DNA of 64,000 bases from NCBI GenBank assembly GCA_003255025.1, contig QANY01009317.1, forward strand, positions 913,001 to 977,000. The letters run 5' to 3'. Positions within the stretch are counted from its first letter, which is position 1. The number at the start of each line of letters is the position of its first letter. The notes beneath the pieces are model-generated. The model saw nothing but the letters and a program-made list of their open reading frames with translations. It did not search any database and was not told the DNA's origin. A program made the translations under genes and the position numbers. Source of the DNA: Datisca glomerata (taxonomy: Eukaryota; Streptophyta; Magnoliopsida; Cucurbitales; Datiscaceae). Positions 21,114 to 34,067 of the stretch are shown here, piece by piece.

Positions 21114-21610
21114 CTCCCCTCAAGCTCAATTAGATAAGTTCCACACAGAGCTTGGGTTTTGGATAGGTGAAAGAGGGACCTGAGAGGGCCTTTGTTAGAA
21201 GATCAACTACCTGTTCTTTAGATGATATGTACTTGATATGGAGCTTGTTTGTTGAAACTTTGTCCCAATCTAAATATGTTTTGTTATGTCATGTGCTACT
21301 TGATTGGATGTTAGTGAGGCTGCTCCCATGCTATCATACTAGATGACAGGCATAGGAAGACAAGAGATGAGCATTTCATTCAGTAAAGATTCAATCCAAC
21401 TTAGTTTAGAGGCAGTGTCAACTAGGGCCCTATACTCACTCTTAGTACAGAACCTAGCTACCACATGCTGTTTTTTTGGAGGATCAAGAAATGAGTGAAG
21501 AACCAAAGTATACAACATACCCACAAGTGGACTTCCTATCATCTGGTGAGCTGGCTCAATCAACATCTGAGAAGTCCTCAAGGTAAAATGTCTTTACTAG
21601 TTTGAGAAGT
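21114..21610 (-). pseudogene. Copia A RNase H C-terminal fragment
   Basis: 21581-21339 is open in minus: KKQHVVARFCTKSEYRALVDTA and WIESLLNEM are standard Copia RNase H motifs, here just before the polypurine tract and 3' LTR. The remaining pol to the right is replaced by the leader of element B. Confidence 0.8.
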
Positions 21611-22464
21611 AGGCCTTCATGAGTTGAGTAGTCACTTCTTAATTGAAACAAATAATGGTATTTTTATAGAGATTTGAAAAAATAAAAATTATTTTGAAAA
21701 ATGTGTAGATATGTTGTAAGATGAGAAAGTTATTTGGTAAAGTGGATTTTTGTGAGAAAGTGGTAAATAAAATAACGTGAGATTATTATTTTACTAGACT
21801 AAATAACTTTACCATGGCAAATGAGAATACTTGTAACAAACATGAGAAAATACTGTAAAATAAGTTTATCCTGAACTTTACCACGCGAAAAGCCGGAAAC
21901 AAACGGCCCTGAGGGTTATCATCAAAACCTATGGTGATAGAGTTGGTTGGTATTATGGTTTGTACGAAACTTCTCTAAAAGTGACGAATAGTTGCCACCG
22001 ACGATAGGACTTATCTATCGCCGCTCCATCATAGCCAGCCACCACTGCCGCCGCCAGTCCCACTACCGGCCATCGCCAGTCCCACTGCCGACCGCCGCGG
22101 CCGAAATAGTATTTTCCAGCGTGAACAATAAATTTCCGTCGTGAACAGTAAACTTTCATCGTGACCAGTAAATTTCGCCATTCGTCTGGTGCGTTCTTCG
22201 TCTTCTCGCGTTCGAAATAATTACAATTATATTCAAAATAAATTGTAAGATTCCTACGCCTCAAAATGACTTACACAAGATCTAAGAAAAAAATTAAAAG
22301 ATCAAAACCTAACCCAATAATCACCTTACGATTAACGGTCCATTATTTTCTATACATTAAAAACATAAACATTCATTCATACATATATCATTTGATATGA
22401 AAATACAAGAAAATCTCACACAACAGTTAACAAATAAATATATAAAGATCGCTCTAATACCACT
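21611..22464 (-). other. Leader of LTR element B
   Basis: Follows the primer site of element B on minus (GTGGTATTAGAGCGATC at 22463-22447, complementary to tRNA-Met). About 0.8 kb without a convincing gene, with a GC-rich stretch around 22020-22120. A 103-codon frame at 22264-21953 has low-complexity composition and is not supported as a gene. The leader breaks off against Copia A RNase H near 21.61 kb. Confidence 0.55.
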
Positions 22465-24734
22465 TGTTGGTTCCCGCGGCACGTGCGCGACAGAAGCTTG
22501 TGGCGCGTGGCCATTTTAAAAATTAATTTTCAATAAAAATCGAATCTTTTAATAAAATAATGTCACGCAACACTACGATAATAAATCTTTTTTTTTTTCA
22601 ATTAGCCAGGATCTATTATATATGTATATATTAAATTAACAATATATAAAGTTATGAATCATGTACCTCTTGTAGTCTAAATCAAGCGTTCCCATGAAAT
22701 CGACCATTTCTCCGTTCTCACGAAATCGTTCCAACGATCAGCAGACTCCGAGATCCACACCAAGATCTTCCAAGTCAATCCTCAACGCACTAGGATATGC
22801 GTGGACACGTAGAATATGACGAAGACGCTTTTCTGTCTCTAGATGTACTCAACACATGATATCTAGAGATTTTATTGAGAATGACTTTTGTCACGATTTG
22901 CTAAAAGAATGTGATGATGATTCTTTTAGAGATTTTGATTTACTTTTAATCATAGAAAAATCACTCCTTGAGAACCGTGTTCTTCTCTCAACTCTTGATT
23001 GATGAACTGATTCTCTGATATAACTGATTGAACTAATTCATTATCTTAGGCCATCAGAATAATATCTGTATATTTTCTTGATAATGGCCTATCCGATATT
23101 TTAGGATTATTGAAATAATATTTAATTATAATATTACCAATAGCAGTGAGACCCATTGCTATTGTACACAACTACAGTGTCACATGGTATTACAGTGTGC
23201 CGTGAGGCAGCACAAAGCCTCACGGCACCATTATAGTGCCATGTGGTACTACAGTGTTATACACTCACTACTTTAGTGGCACGTGACACTATAGTAGTCC
23301 ATGTCAATCTCTGATACTCAATCAGTGATTGACATATGACAATTGTTGCATATTAAATATTTATATTAATCAAATTAAATATCTAGATATTTGTTAATTT
23401 AAAATTAAAAATAAATTATTATCTCTATCAACTAAATTATCTTTTATTTCATAAATAACTGACTTAATTGATCCAAAATATCATCTAATAATAATTTAAT
23501 TATCTAATTTCATAAATTACATATTTTTGTCTCTCTTATCGATAATTAAAAAAATCGATAATTATTTATATATATTAATTCTGAAAATTATACATATATA
23601 TATATATATAATTAAATTAATTAATTCTTAATTAATTAATCACACATAATTATATCATAATTATGTACTTGTCCTAGAATAAAAATTCTTTTTGCAAGTA
23701 AGTCATTTTCTAAGGTTAGAAATATTCAAACCCTAGACTGCGTAGTACAGAGGTGACTTGGGGACCTTGAACCTATAATCATAAGCTCCAATAAATGAGA
23801 TTATTAATAAAACTCTTTAATTAAATAATCTTATTTATTAATTTCATTATTACTCCACTATAAATATGGAATCGTACTCTTAGAGATTACATATTGTATT
23901 TACAGAGTATTCTCATGTAGTTCATCGATATAATCATTTCACGTAGTTCTGTCATTCAATTATCGGTTCGTAAATTAGAACTGATCAAAATTACTATTTT
24001 ACCCTTTTTACCTCTTGATTCTTAAGTACCATTAATCCACTAGTGAATGACTAATTTATAATTTTATTATAAATTTGAGCTCAATAGCCATTCATCTTCA
24101 GAATTAACACTTAAGAAAACCAATATACAATCCGTTAAGAAAGCTTGTATTCAAAATCTTGTAAGATCATTTTCCCAGCCATCCATATCACTGAATCTCC
24201 AAAACAAAAGTCACCAGTCTATTTTCCAAAAAAACCTTAATGAGTGAATCAAAAGAACCAATAGACATGTATATGAGTTCATGACTACTCGGGATTCAAA
24301 CTGATTTACATATGATCACGAATTGATGTGTATTACATCTTTATGATAAACAACACGTTGATAAAAAATATTAATTAACAACAGTCCAGTCATATATAAT
24401 CTCATTATATAAAGCCCCATCACTAAGATGTTTATTCACATCAATGATCCGGATCTAGATCACATGCATTCATAATGCTTAGTGAACCGTACTAGCAATA
24501 ATTCATTAAAGATTTCCTATTTTAATGTTGCTGATAATTTTATTCATTGTCTATGATCTTAATCTTTTTGTATTAATACACGATCATAGTCTCGTTAATG
24601 AATATGAAATTTTCAAATATTTATATAAATGATTCAACAATAATTTGAAAAAACAATTATAAGAAAAATATAATCCTTATTAAATTTCATATCAAAATAT
24701 CAATACACATGCTTTGAGAGCATAACCCCCAACA
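22465..24734 (-). repeat. Long LTR of element B (about 2.27 kb)
   Basis: On minus it begins TGTTGGGGGTTATG at 24734 and ends GGGAACCAACA at 22465, directly followed by a tRNA-Met primer site. A second member of the family lies at 38198-42042. It contains reiterated palindromic GTGCCA(C/T)GTGGCAC-like motifs and a 12-bp perfect hairpin at 23197-23228, plus an (AT)n tract near 23600. It is inserted in the RNase H end of Copia C. Confidence 0.8.
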
Positions 24735-25440
24735 CTATCACTCTTGACTATGTGAAGTCAAATGATAATATTGCGGATCCGTTAACCAAAGGGTTAAATC
24801 GAGAGTTAGTTGAAAAGTCATCGATGAAAATGAGACTAAAGTTCATGCAAAAATAAGTTGATACGAAGGAAGCCCAACCTAGTTGATTATAGATCCCAAG
24901 ATATAGGTTTAAATGGACAACCTAATTGTATAAACTTAGCTGGATCACTGTGGGGATTTTTTCTGTCCATTCGTATGATGAAAATAGTGATACCTATTGG
25001 AGATTAGGCTAAGCTGAGCTTTTAATGATTCTTATGCATCAGAAACTGTTAGATCCGAGTAGAATAATGCGAGTTTATTCTTAAATTAAGAGATCATCTC
25101 TGTGAGAGTGAAGTGTGGCCGCTTCTATAGGAATTGTATGTGCATAATTCTTTAGAAAACTCTTGCAGAACTAGGAGGATATTCATCGCCAAAATGAACA
25201 TAATAATGAGAACTGAACTGTGTCAGAGATAACTCCTGTGTGTAGTATGCCATCGTTTACATAAAAGTTTGAACAGTTCAAAGACATTGTGTTTACTGGT
25301 TAGCTAGTAAAGCAAACATACTTACACAGGGGAATGTTCAAAGGGTAAAACCTACATATCCTATTTAGGTTTCGGAACATAGATAACTATCACCATGTAT
25401 GTCGTGTCGTTGGTCGTCAATTTTCATTCATATGGGGAAT
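24735..25440 (+). pseudogene. Copia C RNase H end and 3' untranslated part
   Basis: Begins directly after LTR B with LDYVKSNDNIADPLTKGLNR, the conserved end of Copia polyproteins, then runs to a polypurine tract (ATGGGGAAT, 25432-25440) abutting the LTR. The rest of the element on the left is gone. Confidence 0.8.
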
Positions 25441-26580
25441 TGTTGAAAAATTGGGTATTTTGTTCACCATTTACGTAGAACAATTTTGGACAAATTTTTT
25501 GGTGAGACCTACTGCGTAAAAGTGTAAGGTCTTTGGACATATGAGTTCTCCTCTACGATTACATCAAAATCGATTATTACAAAATTGGCTTTGGGATGAA
25601 TGAGAAATAATCTCTGAAAGTGAGCTAAATGAGAATGGAAAAATATGAGTGAATTGTAGAAATCTCACATTAAAAATGGAGGAAAGGTTGGAGTGGTATA
25701 TATTGAGATGCTAGTATCAATGATGGCAACTTGATAAGGTTAGAGGCTCTCTTTATATGAACCACATCCAAATGGGCCAACGAGCTGTGTTTTGCTCCAG
25801 ATTTATTTTTTCTCCTCATAGGAAGTTCAAAGGTCATGGAATATGAAATATTCTTATAAGGTAAGGTCCAAAACGTTTTTTATTTTTATAAATTAAATAA
25901 AAAATGTTTTGGACTTAATTTTTTTGATTACATGGCATTTTAATGGGTTAATACCCTTTATTACACATCTTCCCCATGAGTAGTGTAAAAGGATGCCTTC
26001 CCCTCCTCATTTTACACACCAAAAAAGCTTTCAAGCTCTTTTTTACTTTCAATATTTGTTCTCCATGTTTTTGCTTTATTTTTCTTTAAAGTTTTCTTGG
26101 TTCGGTCTCGGTTCAGTTTTTTGGTTTGGTCCAGTTCGATTTCAGTTCAGTCCGGTTTGATTTATTTTTGATTCCGTCGACGGCTTCATTTTTTTATTCA
26201 AGTCTTGGATTTGCATCATTACTCTGGTGGTAGAATTCTGACAAATTAGTTCGATCAAGGTGGTGAAGTTGGATGCTCTTCAGTTGTCTCAAACCATTTT
26301 ATCTTGAAAAACAGATGGCGTTATCAACCTTAGTATCACGAGTGAGAGGGCGTAATTGTTTTAAGGAAACTGTGCAAACATGACTCGGTTTGATTTCTTA
26401 TTTCGTTACTGTCCGTATTGTTTTAACATTAGTAGAGAATTTATCTACATTTCGTAATTATTGTATTGACATTACTTTCTGTAATTATTTTATTTATCTG
26501 TTGTAAGCAATATTTTTACAGAATTGTTGTATTATTATTATTTTCATTTAATCTTATAATGCAATACACTATTTCCAACA
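25441..26580 (+). repeat. 3' LTR of Copia C
   Basis: Starts TGTTGAAAAATTGGG at 25441 and ends TATTTCCAACA at 26580; the termini form a short imperfect inverted repeat, as LTRs do. It is 1,140 bp and lies inside the pre-integrase region of Copia A. Confidence 0.8.
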
Positions 26581-27430
26581 AGCACTTCGAATGTAGTCTG
26601 TTCATTACCAATTTAGTTGTGTTAAATGAAGGGTGACCCATTCTTTACTACAAATCAGCATTTTGAGACAGTTTTGTTAAGTGAGCATAAGGTAATGCAA
26701 CATTAACAGAAGAAATGGATTTTTCATTACTGATTGGGACATTACAACATTGATGAAAAGCAAAGGGAAAGGGTTTCTGCTTATGTTACTACTAACAACA
26801 TAAACTCTAGGCAACTTAGAACAAGAACTAGACTTATCAGATAGAAAACTAGATTTGTCAGGTCATACGTAGCGAAAACAACTCTATGCTGTAAATTATC
26901 CTCTTCCTGGTACAAATAACTCAAAGAGTCCACCATTAGGCCTCCCTCTAAGTAGAACAATCCCAGTGGTGAGTTCCTTAACAAAACAACCAAATGAATA
27001 GAATCAACATATTCTGGATATAAGCAACTAACTTGGAAACACTAATGAGATTTTTTCTAATACTAGTAACTCTAAGCACAAATTTTAGATTTAAAGGGTA
27101 TAAATAAGTCAGCAGGCAACATTTTTTGACCAATATGAGAAATAGAAAGAGTGTTACCATTGCCAATTGCTCGTGAACTTAGAAGCTAGACTTAGGTTAC
27201 CAATATCAGGAGACATATGATTTGTTGCTTTAGAATTTAGATACCAAGCTTGATCAATGTTTGCCTCTGAGTTTGCCGAATATGCTATAGGATTGAAATT
27301 GGGGAGGAATGGTTGAACTTGACCATAAGAGGAGGACTGTCATAAAAGAGTGGTTGAGGAGTTGCTGCCTGATAACTTTTGTTAATCCTATGCCAGCAGT
27401 TAGAGCAGAGTGGCCAGGTTTGCTACACAC
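26581..27430 (-). pseudogene. Copia A protease/pre-integrase region
   Basis: Minus-strand remnant after gag. 27166-26978 includes a block of the type found before integrase (RKNLISVSKLVAY). 26993-26781 continues in another frame. Near 26640 a GAG-pre-integrase block R-MGHPSFNTTKL is visible, cut at 26580 by Copia C. Stops and shifts throughout. Confidence 0.65.
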
Positions 27431-28130
27431 TTAGCAAATCAGTCTGGGAGTGTTAGGCCTAGTACCTCTACCTCCTCTCTTTCCTCCTCTATTAATAAAT
27501 TGATTTCTTCCATTCCCTCTGTTGGAATTAGGGTGATTGTTCCACTGTTGCAGCATACCGTGTCTTTTGCTGAAATTGTTAAAACTGCCAGTATTATGAA
27601 CCAGATTTGCACATAATTTTAGCTTGCTTTCTCTATCAGCATTACACTTTTCAAGTCTGGCTTCATGGCTCATTAGAAGAGCTTGAAATTCCTCTATGAA
27701 TAAGTTGTCATTTCTTGTTGAGATATTTACAAGCAAAGGATCATAATCTGAGTATAGGCTATCAAGAATCCTTAGTATAAGGTCATGCTCCCTAAAACGA
27801 TCTCTATCAGCAAGTAAGTTGTCACTAATCAATCTTATTTTGTCAAAATAATGAGAAGTATAAATTGTGGCTTTGTTTGTGTTATGCAGTGAGTTTTTCA
27901 GAAATAGGAGGTTTGCTCTAGACCTGTTTGCAAAGCATCTTTCCAAGGCTCCACATAATGAGCTAGATGTCTCATATTGCAACAGTGAGCCAAGTATTCT
28001 GTCACTCATGTTGCTTCTTAGCCAACTGAGCAGCCGTAGGTCACTCCTCACCCAGAAACATATGTGTTGGAGTTTTCTCCATTAATGATCTGTGGAGTTT
28101 GTGGAGTTTCTACCATTGAAGCTGTTGAGC
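27431..28130 (-). pseudogene. Copia A gag (UBN2 type)
   Basis: 28051-27431 is open for 206 codons: CGALERCFANRSRANLLFLK is typical of Copia gag, followed by a Gly/Arg/Asn-rich segment (GGKRGGRG) and a knuckle-like VCSKPGHSA just past the end. The N-terminus, up to about 28130, is in another frame. Gag packages the element RNA; this copy is broken. Confidence 0.75.
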
Positions 28131-28137
28131 TCTAAAA

Positions 28138-28151
28138 GGCTACGATATCAA
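28138..28151 (-). other. Primer-binding site of Copia A
   Basis: On minus it reads TTGATATCGTAGCC, a decayed form of TGGTATCAGAGCC (initiator tRNA-Met), placed between the 5' LTR and gag as expected. Confidence 0.65.
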
Positions 28152-28520
28152 CTTAGCGAATTTAAACTGAGATGATAGGGAAGCCTTTAAGAAATTATAT
28201 TAGTTTTTTTCACTTGATTGCACGCAGTGCAGTACACACAAATATATATATATGCATGTATATAGAGAGAAAGATAGTAGGGATTACTGCTAAGTACAAT
28301 GATTAGTTAGTGAATTAGTTAAGAGAGGAATTTTTCTCCAACAATATTTTATACTGCCAGCATGACTCACACATCTTTATAACAACCTTTGACAGTATTA
28401 TAAGTGCTGACATGAAAGATCAGTAAATTTTTTGTTGAGTTGGTAGTTTCTGATGATGTAACAGTCTTGGATGCTATGTTAAGATGAGTTGGTAGCCACC
28501 TAGGATCAATTATTCTAACA
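28152..28520 (-). repeat. 5' LTR of Copia A
   Basis: Begins TGTTAGAATAATTG on minus at 28520 and matches the 3' LTR at 20638-21113 along its length, apart from the tandem copies found only there. The inner border is placed just before the primer site and may be off by a few bases. Confidence 0.75.
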
Positions 28521-28525
28521 ATAAT

Positions 28526-29400
28526 CAACATTCAAAGAACATGCTCATCATTAGACAGATAAATGGACCCCTGTACATGGACGAAGTTCTATTAGCAAGA
28601 TCAATCACATGCATAATAGGATTTCCATTAATTAACAAAGGATTAACGTTAACACACCCAGATTTTAGTTGTTTTGCCAACACACTCATGATACTTTCTT
28701 TTTATCATATTTAATCTATACATTTTATAAATTCTGTAATCAAGTTAACTCTTATACATAAATGATTAAGTTTAACCTATTTGGGCACAACATTCACATG
28801 TATTTTCTTATTCAACTTATATATCAAACGAGCTCCTCATTTAATTAAATTCACATAACATTTTAGTTCGATTATGTTTCAATTCTATCTGCTTTTATAA
28901 CTTATGAACACTCAATTCTTCATAAAAAATATTTAGCTTCTGAATATGTGAGGAGGAGCTCATTCTCACAACTGAAGTGACTTAATATATTACTCCATGT
29001 GCTCGACCACATTAAATTACATTTAATTAAAAAAATTGTAGGTCATCCCATCACTAGCTTAAAATATTAATAGTTCAAAAAAGAAGTATAAATCTTAATC
29101 TATCATGAACTATAATTAACGTATGGAATGACTCACGCTAGCGATGAGTAGCTCCTCTTGAACGAGTTAGGACAAGTATTATTCATACATTAGTCCAAAA
29201 CAAATTACAAATGATTTTATATTTAAATGGTTTTAGAAAAGAAAATTAAAAGATTTTATTTAGGTTAAGACGCGTAGAGACGTTAAATTTAACCTTTTTT
29301 TATAAAGGGGACTTCACTTAATAAATTTTGAAGTTCATGCACTAAATTCACTAAAAATGGTGCACAAGTTCTAATGACAAAACAACTAAAGTACGAGGTG
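28526..29400. other. Intergenic DNA, nothing recognised
   Basis: AT-rich, right of Copia A. No open frame above background, no transposon ends seen. Confidence 0.5.
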
Positions 29401-29419
29401 TTTTCACACTTTAAAACCG

Positions 29420-29960
29420 AAAATCAAGCAAACAAAGGTTCTCCATAATGGGTGGAACAACACCAACCCAGCACGAAAGAGAGGTTCAAAGGAACAACAC
29501 ACTTGGCTAGCGTGTCAGCCATTGAATTACATCTACAAGGAACAAACTGAACACGATAATTAAAATGAAAAAAAAAGACAGTCACATATAGCAACTAAAG
29601 TATATCCTTTTGGCGCAGCAGTTAGAGAATTGGACAACATAACATTACATAAATTCAAGTTATCAGACTTCACATAAGAGAGATGAATGGATTTCTCCTG
29701 TGCAAAAAGCAATCCTTTGAGAGAGCTATACATTCTGTTAAAAATGGACCTAAGGAGTCTTCTTGGCAAAAAGAGCACGTGATAGCAACACTCTATGATG
29801 AGTCTATGATGACAATCCAAAAACCCGAACCATTAGGATAACATTTAGCATCAACATCCATTATAAGGAGTCCTCCTGGACGAGACCATGTCGAAGCCCT
29901 GAGCATGTTAGGAGGAGCGTGGATATTAAGATGGTGGTATTTGAGCCATCCTTGAAGTAA
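29420..29960 (-). pseudogene. RNase H-like (RVT_3) domain remnant
   Basis: Minus-strand pieces match the plant 'reverse transcriptase-like' RNase H family found in LINE-derived and domesticated proteins. MDVDAKCYPNGSGF near 29865-29825 carries the first catalytic Asp, SDNLNL near 29670 the second, and RCNSMADTLAK near 29520-29495 the conserved C-terminal block. Three frames are needed, so it is broken. It could be the tail of an old LINE; no upstream RT is visible here. Confidence 0.65.
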
Positions 29961-30731
29961 AGTGTTTATGTTCAGAGCTTCAAGAACTATCTGATCAGTA
30001 AAAGAACAATAGCGAAAGGCTTTTCAACACTTGGAGACATCCAAAAACTGTGAAAAGCTAAGCCAATAGGTTGGTTGTTAATGGGTATAGAACTCCTCCT
30101 ATTCTTATTTGCTTACCAATATTTCTCTCATCTTTCAATGTTGGGTCGTACTTGAGAGTTTCCTACCTCATACGGCTCAACAGTAAATTCTTTTGGTGTT
30201 CCATTTTTAAATTTAAATTTACCATATCTAAGTGAGATTGATTATAGATCTATCCCATTTTTTTATTGAGTTAACCAAAAGAGGATAATTACATGAGTTT
30301 CAAACTTGAATTTTTCTTAATAATTTAATCAGTTTTATCTTTTCTCCCACATTCAGAAGAATAAAGCATAGGCATTTCCACTATTGTTTATAATTTTATG
30401 GCCGCCCAATACCTATAACAAGTGCCTACCCTATCAAACCTGGCACGTAGAGCACTTAACAACCACTCCTTGCAAGTGTAGAATGGATTTTCTGATATCT
30501 CATCATTGTTGAGAATAATATTTATGAAAGGAAAAAAAGAAAGAATGGAAGAAATAAAGAAAAGAAAGAAAGAAAGAGGGAATTGAAATTTGGGAAGAAA
30601 TAACGATTAGTCACTTTGATGGGATTTGGATTTTCTTTCTAATTTGCTTCGAATCGGAGATTTGGGTGAGATGTACGTAGTTGGTGTTAAGAGCGAGGAA
30701 AAGTAAGGAGGATGACGAGGTTATGGTCCAT
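29961..30731. other. Intergenic DNA left of Copia D
   Basis: No gene recognised. A purine-rich GAAA-type run lies at 30525-30580. The last five bases TCCAT (30727-30731) are the left target duplication of Copia D. Confidence 0.5.
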
Positions 30732-32308
30732 TGTTAGGATTGTGCCCTAAGAAGCACTTGAATTCTATTGTATTTATTGAAAAATTTAATTCTGATTAAT
30801 AATAAATAATTTATTCTTATATTATGTCCAATGCATTCTTGTAAAAGACCCATAAGTATAATGATATTTGGTTTGTAGGTCCTATGGAGTTTAGCTAATA
30901 GAAACAAGGTATTTAACAAATAGTTCATTATGACTTGTAAATACTTAATTTCACAATCTAGTTAAGCTAGACGTTTTACTAAGAAAATACATAGTACATT
31001 AACTCTATTATGTAGAGTGACTTACTTTGATCATTAGGTGGATTACCTAGTTAATGTACTGGTGCATTTCGAATGCAAAAAGGAATAATGAGTTTGATTT
31101 TCAGTAAAGTACTATCAAATGAAAATCAATATTCATTACTATTATTTTATGAGTGCTCTCAATCTTGAGAGAGTTATGAGTTCATATTTAATAGATTAGT
31201 TATTTTGATCTATTAAAAATGAGTCTTTTAAAGTCAACATATTCTGTAAGTTAGATGACTCAGTTATTAGATAGCGAGTCCATATATTCTCAATAGTAGA
31301 ATCTATAGACACTTTTAATTAAGTGACATAGTACACTTAGGTCATCATTTATGTGGTCATTGTAAATTAAGCGTTTAGTATCTCTCCTGGAATGCTATAG
31401 ATTTGATATTTTTTACTTGAGGCATAAAGTATGAAAATTATCATAGTTGACAGATATAATGAATTTTAAACCTAAGGATACCAAGATGTGTGTAAATATT
31501 ACGTCTCTAGTATTTAACCTAATTATTCCCGATACTATATGATAAAGGGGCATTACATAATAAATATTAGGCCAATGATAGTTATGTCGAGTATATGAAA
31601 TACACTTGAATTTTTATTATGATTTTATAGTGGTGTTAATCGTAATTAATAATTAATAAATTTGATTATGGTTTTAATCGATAAATTTTATTAATTATGT
31701 AGCCAAATATATTTTTATTCTTATGGTCCCCATACCAGCCTCAGATTTGAGTTACGTTGTGACAAGACTTGTTTAATAAATAAATGACTTAACGTGGATA
31801 GTCCATCAAGTGATTTAAAAACTAGAATCTTAATTCTAAAAGGTCAAAGGTTAATTAAAATTAATATATTTAATTTTAATTAGTTATATTAAAAAATATT
31901 CCCTCTCTTTTTAAAAATTGAAAAGTAATATTGACAAAAAAAGGAAAACATACGGTTGGGAATTTCCCCAACCGGTGCTTTCACATGCATTACTATTGTA
32001 ACCCATGTGAAGAGATGGTTTCTTTTCTAAATCATTTTTCCGCAAAACTTTTTTTAATGATTTTTTATCAAATAAAAATGAAAATGGCCTAACAACAATT
32101 TGGAAGAAGAATATGAATTAGTTTGATGGTTTCATTTTATTTAAGCGTCAACCTGCTTGTAATTTCGGTTGACAATTCGAGGAATAATAAGGACGGGTAT
32201 GAGGTTTCAATTTTCACACTTCAAAAGGTATTTTTCCTAATCTATATAAATGGTTATTTTTTGAATAACTTTCAAGATCTAGTATTTTTCGCTGCGTTAA
32301 TTTCTTTA
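30732..32308 (+). repeat. 5' LTR of Copia D
   Basis: About 1,577 bp, colinear with the 3' LTR at 43655-45124 with many substitutions and small indels, so an old insertion. The inner end is set by alignment and the adjacent primer site. Confidence 0.85.
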
Positions 32309-32309
32309 A

Positions 32310-32321
32310 TTAGTATCAGAG
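32310..32321 (+). other. Primer-binding site of Copia D
   Basis: TTAGTATCAGAG, two bases after the LTR, is a mutated TGGTATCAGAG (initiator tRNA-Met). Confidence 0.65.
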
Positions 32322-34067
32322 TAAAATTTTGAGTTATTTGAGAAACGCCTTACGAAATATTCATAATGATTTTGATTATTTTTGAAATTTCCTTGCATAA
32401 CCATTTAGATTTTGGGTAAATTTATGTTGGTTATGTATAAAGAGGAACAACCTATGAAGAAATTATTAATTTTTAATAAGGATTTGTTTTTAATTTTCAT
32501 AGATTCTTGTAAAATTTCATCGATAGAGTTTAGATTTTTATGATGTCATCATTCGTATTGGGTGAAGATCAAAACGATGCAAAAAAGAGAATCGAAAAAT
32601 GGATGAAACTCGCGACCACGTAGAAGGTGGCTGCACGTGACAGGTTCGATATTTGGATCATAACTTTTGGATCCTATGATCGGATTTTGTCGATTCAAGA
32701 TCCTTTGGAAAGATAACTCAAACACTTACAATGTTGTGTTCACAAATATGACCAAATTTGGATGTTTTTCTGGTAAAATTTGAGACTTAATTTTACGCGT
32801 TGGGGAGTGACAAGATTTTTTCAATTTTTCTGATTTGGTTCATTGGAACGAGATGAAGATAAATTTTAGATTGTGAATTAAGATAGGAATAGAGTTATGC
32901 AAGGCTAGGGTTTATTTTAGATATCAATCTTTTATGCTTTGTTGTTTTGTTTATTATGTTTTATACCCGACATGCTTAGATAATTTTATTTTATATATAT
33001 CACATTTAGATACCATGTGACTTTAGGTTTCTAAATGGATAAGCATTTGTGATTGCATAATGAAGATAAAGTTAAGCATATTTGATTAGGGTATAAAATG
33101 GATAACCCTAGAAACATGTTTTCTAGTTTTATTTTAATGTATTTTTTAATTTTAACAATCTAGCTAGATATTTAGTTTGCAGTTAATTAAATTATGAGAT
33201 TATTAGTTTTATATAAAATTTTATTAACTTAAATATAATATAACTGAGCATGCTTGTAGAATCTGAGTAGGTTGTTAAAAGTTAGGTTGGTTATTTACCT
33301 AACACTTAGTAACCCACGGTAATAATTAGATTCTTCTTAGCTTGGCCATTCGATTAAGGTTCTTTCGATCGAGAAAGAGAAAGAGAACTCTTATTCATCC
33401 GGAAGTGACTGAACTAGCCTTTGGGCTTAAAAAAACGCTGTCGCACCTTCACTCTTTGTATTTGTCGGCCTTACTAGCGCTACTGCTAATGTCGGCGTAA
33501 GGACTTATTATCGGAGACTTCTATCTTTTTGGGAGGCCTAAGGTCATGTAATTTAGAAAATCAAGCGGGAACGAGATTCTTAATAAAAACTCACAATCTC
33601 CATTATTGGATCATAGTAAGATGCTAGGGTACTTTGTCTTCAATCTTGGAAGCTCCCTAAAGGAGGGTATCGAAGTATCATATATTATAAGTATGGTCAC
33701 CTTAATAAGTGAATAACTAGAAATGATCTGTCTAAGTAGGAATTGTCAACTTGTCATAAGTCTGAGGGTGAAATAATGATGTATACTTGAATCATTTTTG
33801 TAGTATCCCGTCTAAGCGGTTCTTATTACTTGTTTCGAGAGACTAAAGTTGAACGCTAGTTAATTAATGGATATTAATACTAGATTAGTAGGATTACTAT
33901 GTATGAATATCTTATTGATAATTAATTGGATTGAACTATCCCATCTAACTTTTAAATATGCGTTCTACGTAAGCGTACATATGTTTATGAGAGTTGGGAT
34001 ATCGTTGTGTACGTTGCACGTTAATGTTTTTGAGTTTTTATTTGGATTATCTGTAAATATGTACCCC
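32322..34067 (+). other. Leader of Copia D
   Basis: About 1.7 kb between primer site and the nested palindrome element. No open frame with recognisable content; a short frame at 33867-34082 has no known similarity. A stretch near 33300-33560 is less AT-rich than the rest. Confidence 0.5.

Larger units (their letters stand above)
20638..28520 (-). mobile_element. Copia retrotransposon A (split by nested insertions)
   Basis: A minus-strand element with 5' LTR at 28520 to about 28152, 3' LTR at 21113-20638, a polypurine tract (TTGAGGGGAG on minus, 21123-21114) and an identical 5-bp duplication ATAAT (20633-20637 and 28521-28525). The retained internal parts are gag, a protease/pre-integrase stretch and the RNase H end. 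Between 21.6 and 26.58 kb sit elements B and C, and the integrase-RT part is lost. Confidence 0.85.

Noticed and set aside
21953..22264. 103-codon minus frame
   Set aside because: Lies in the GC-rich leader of element B, biased composition, no domain.
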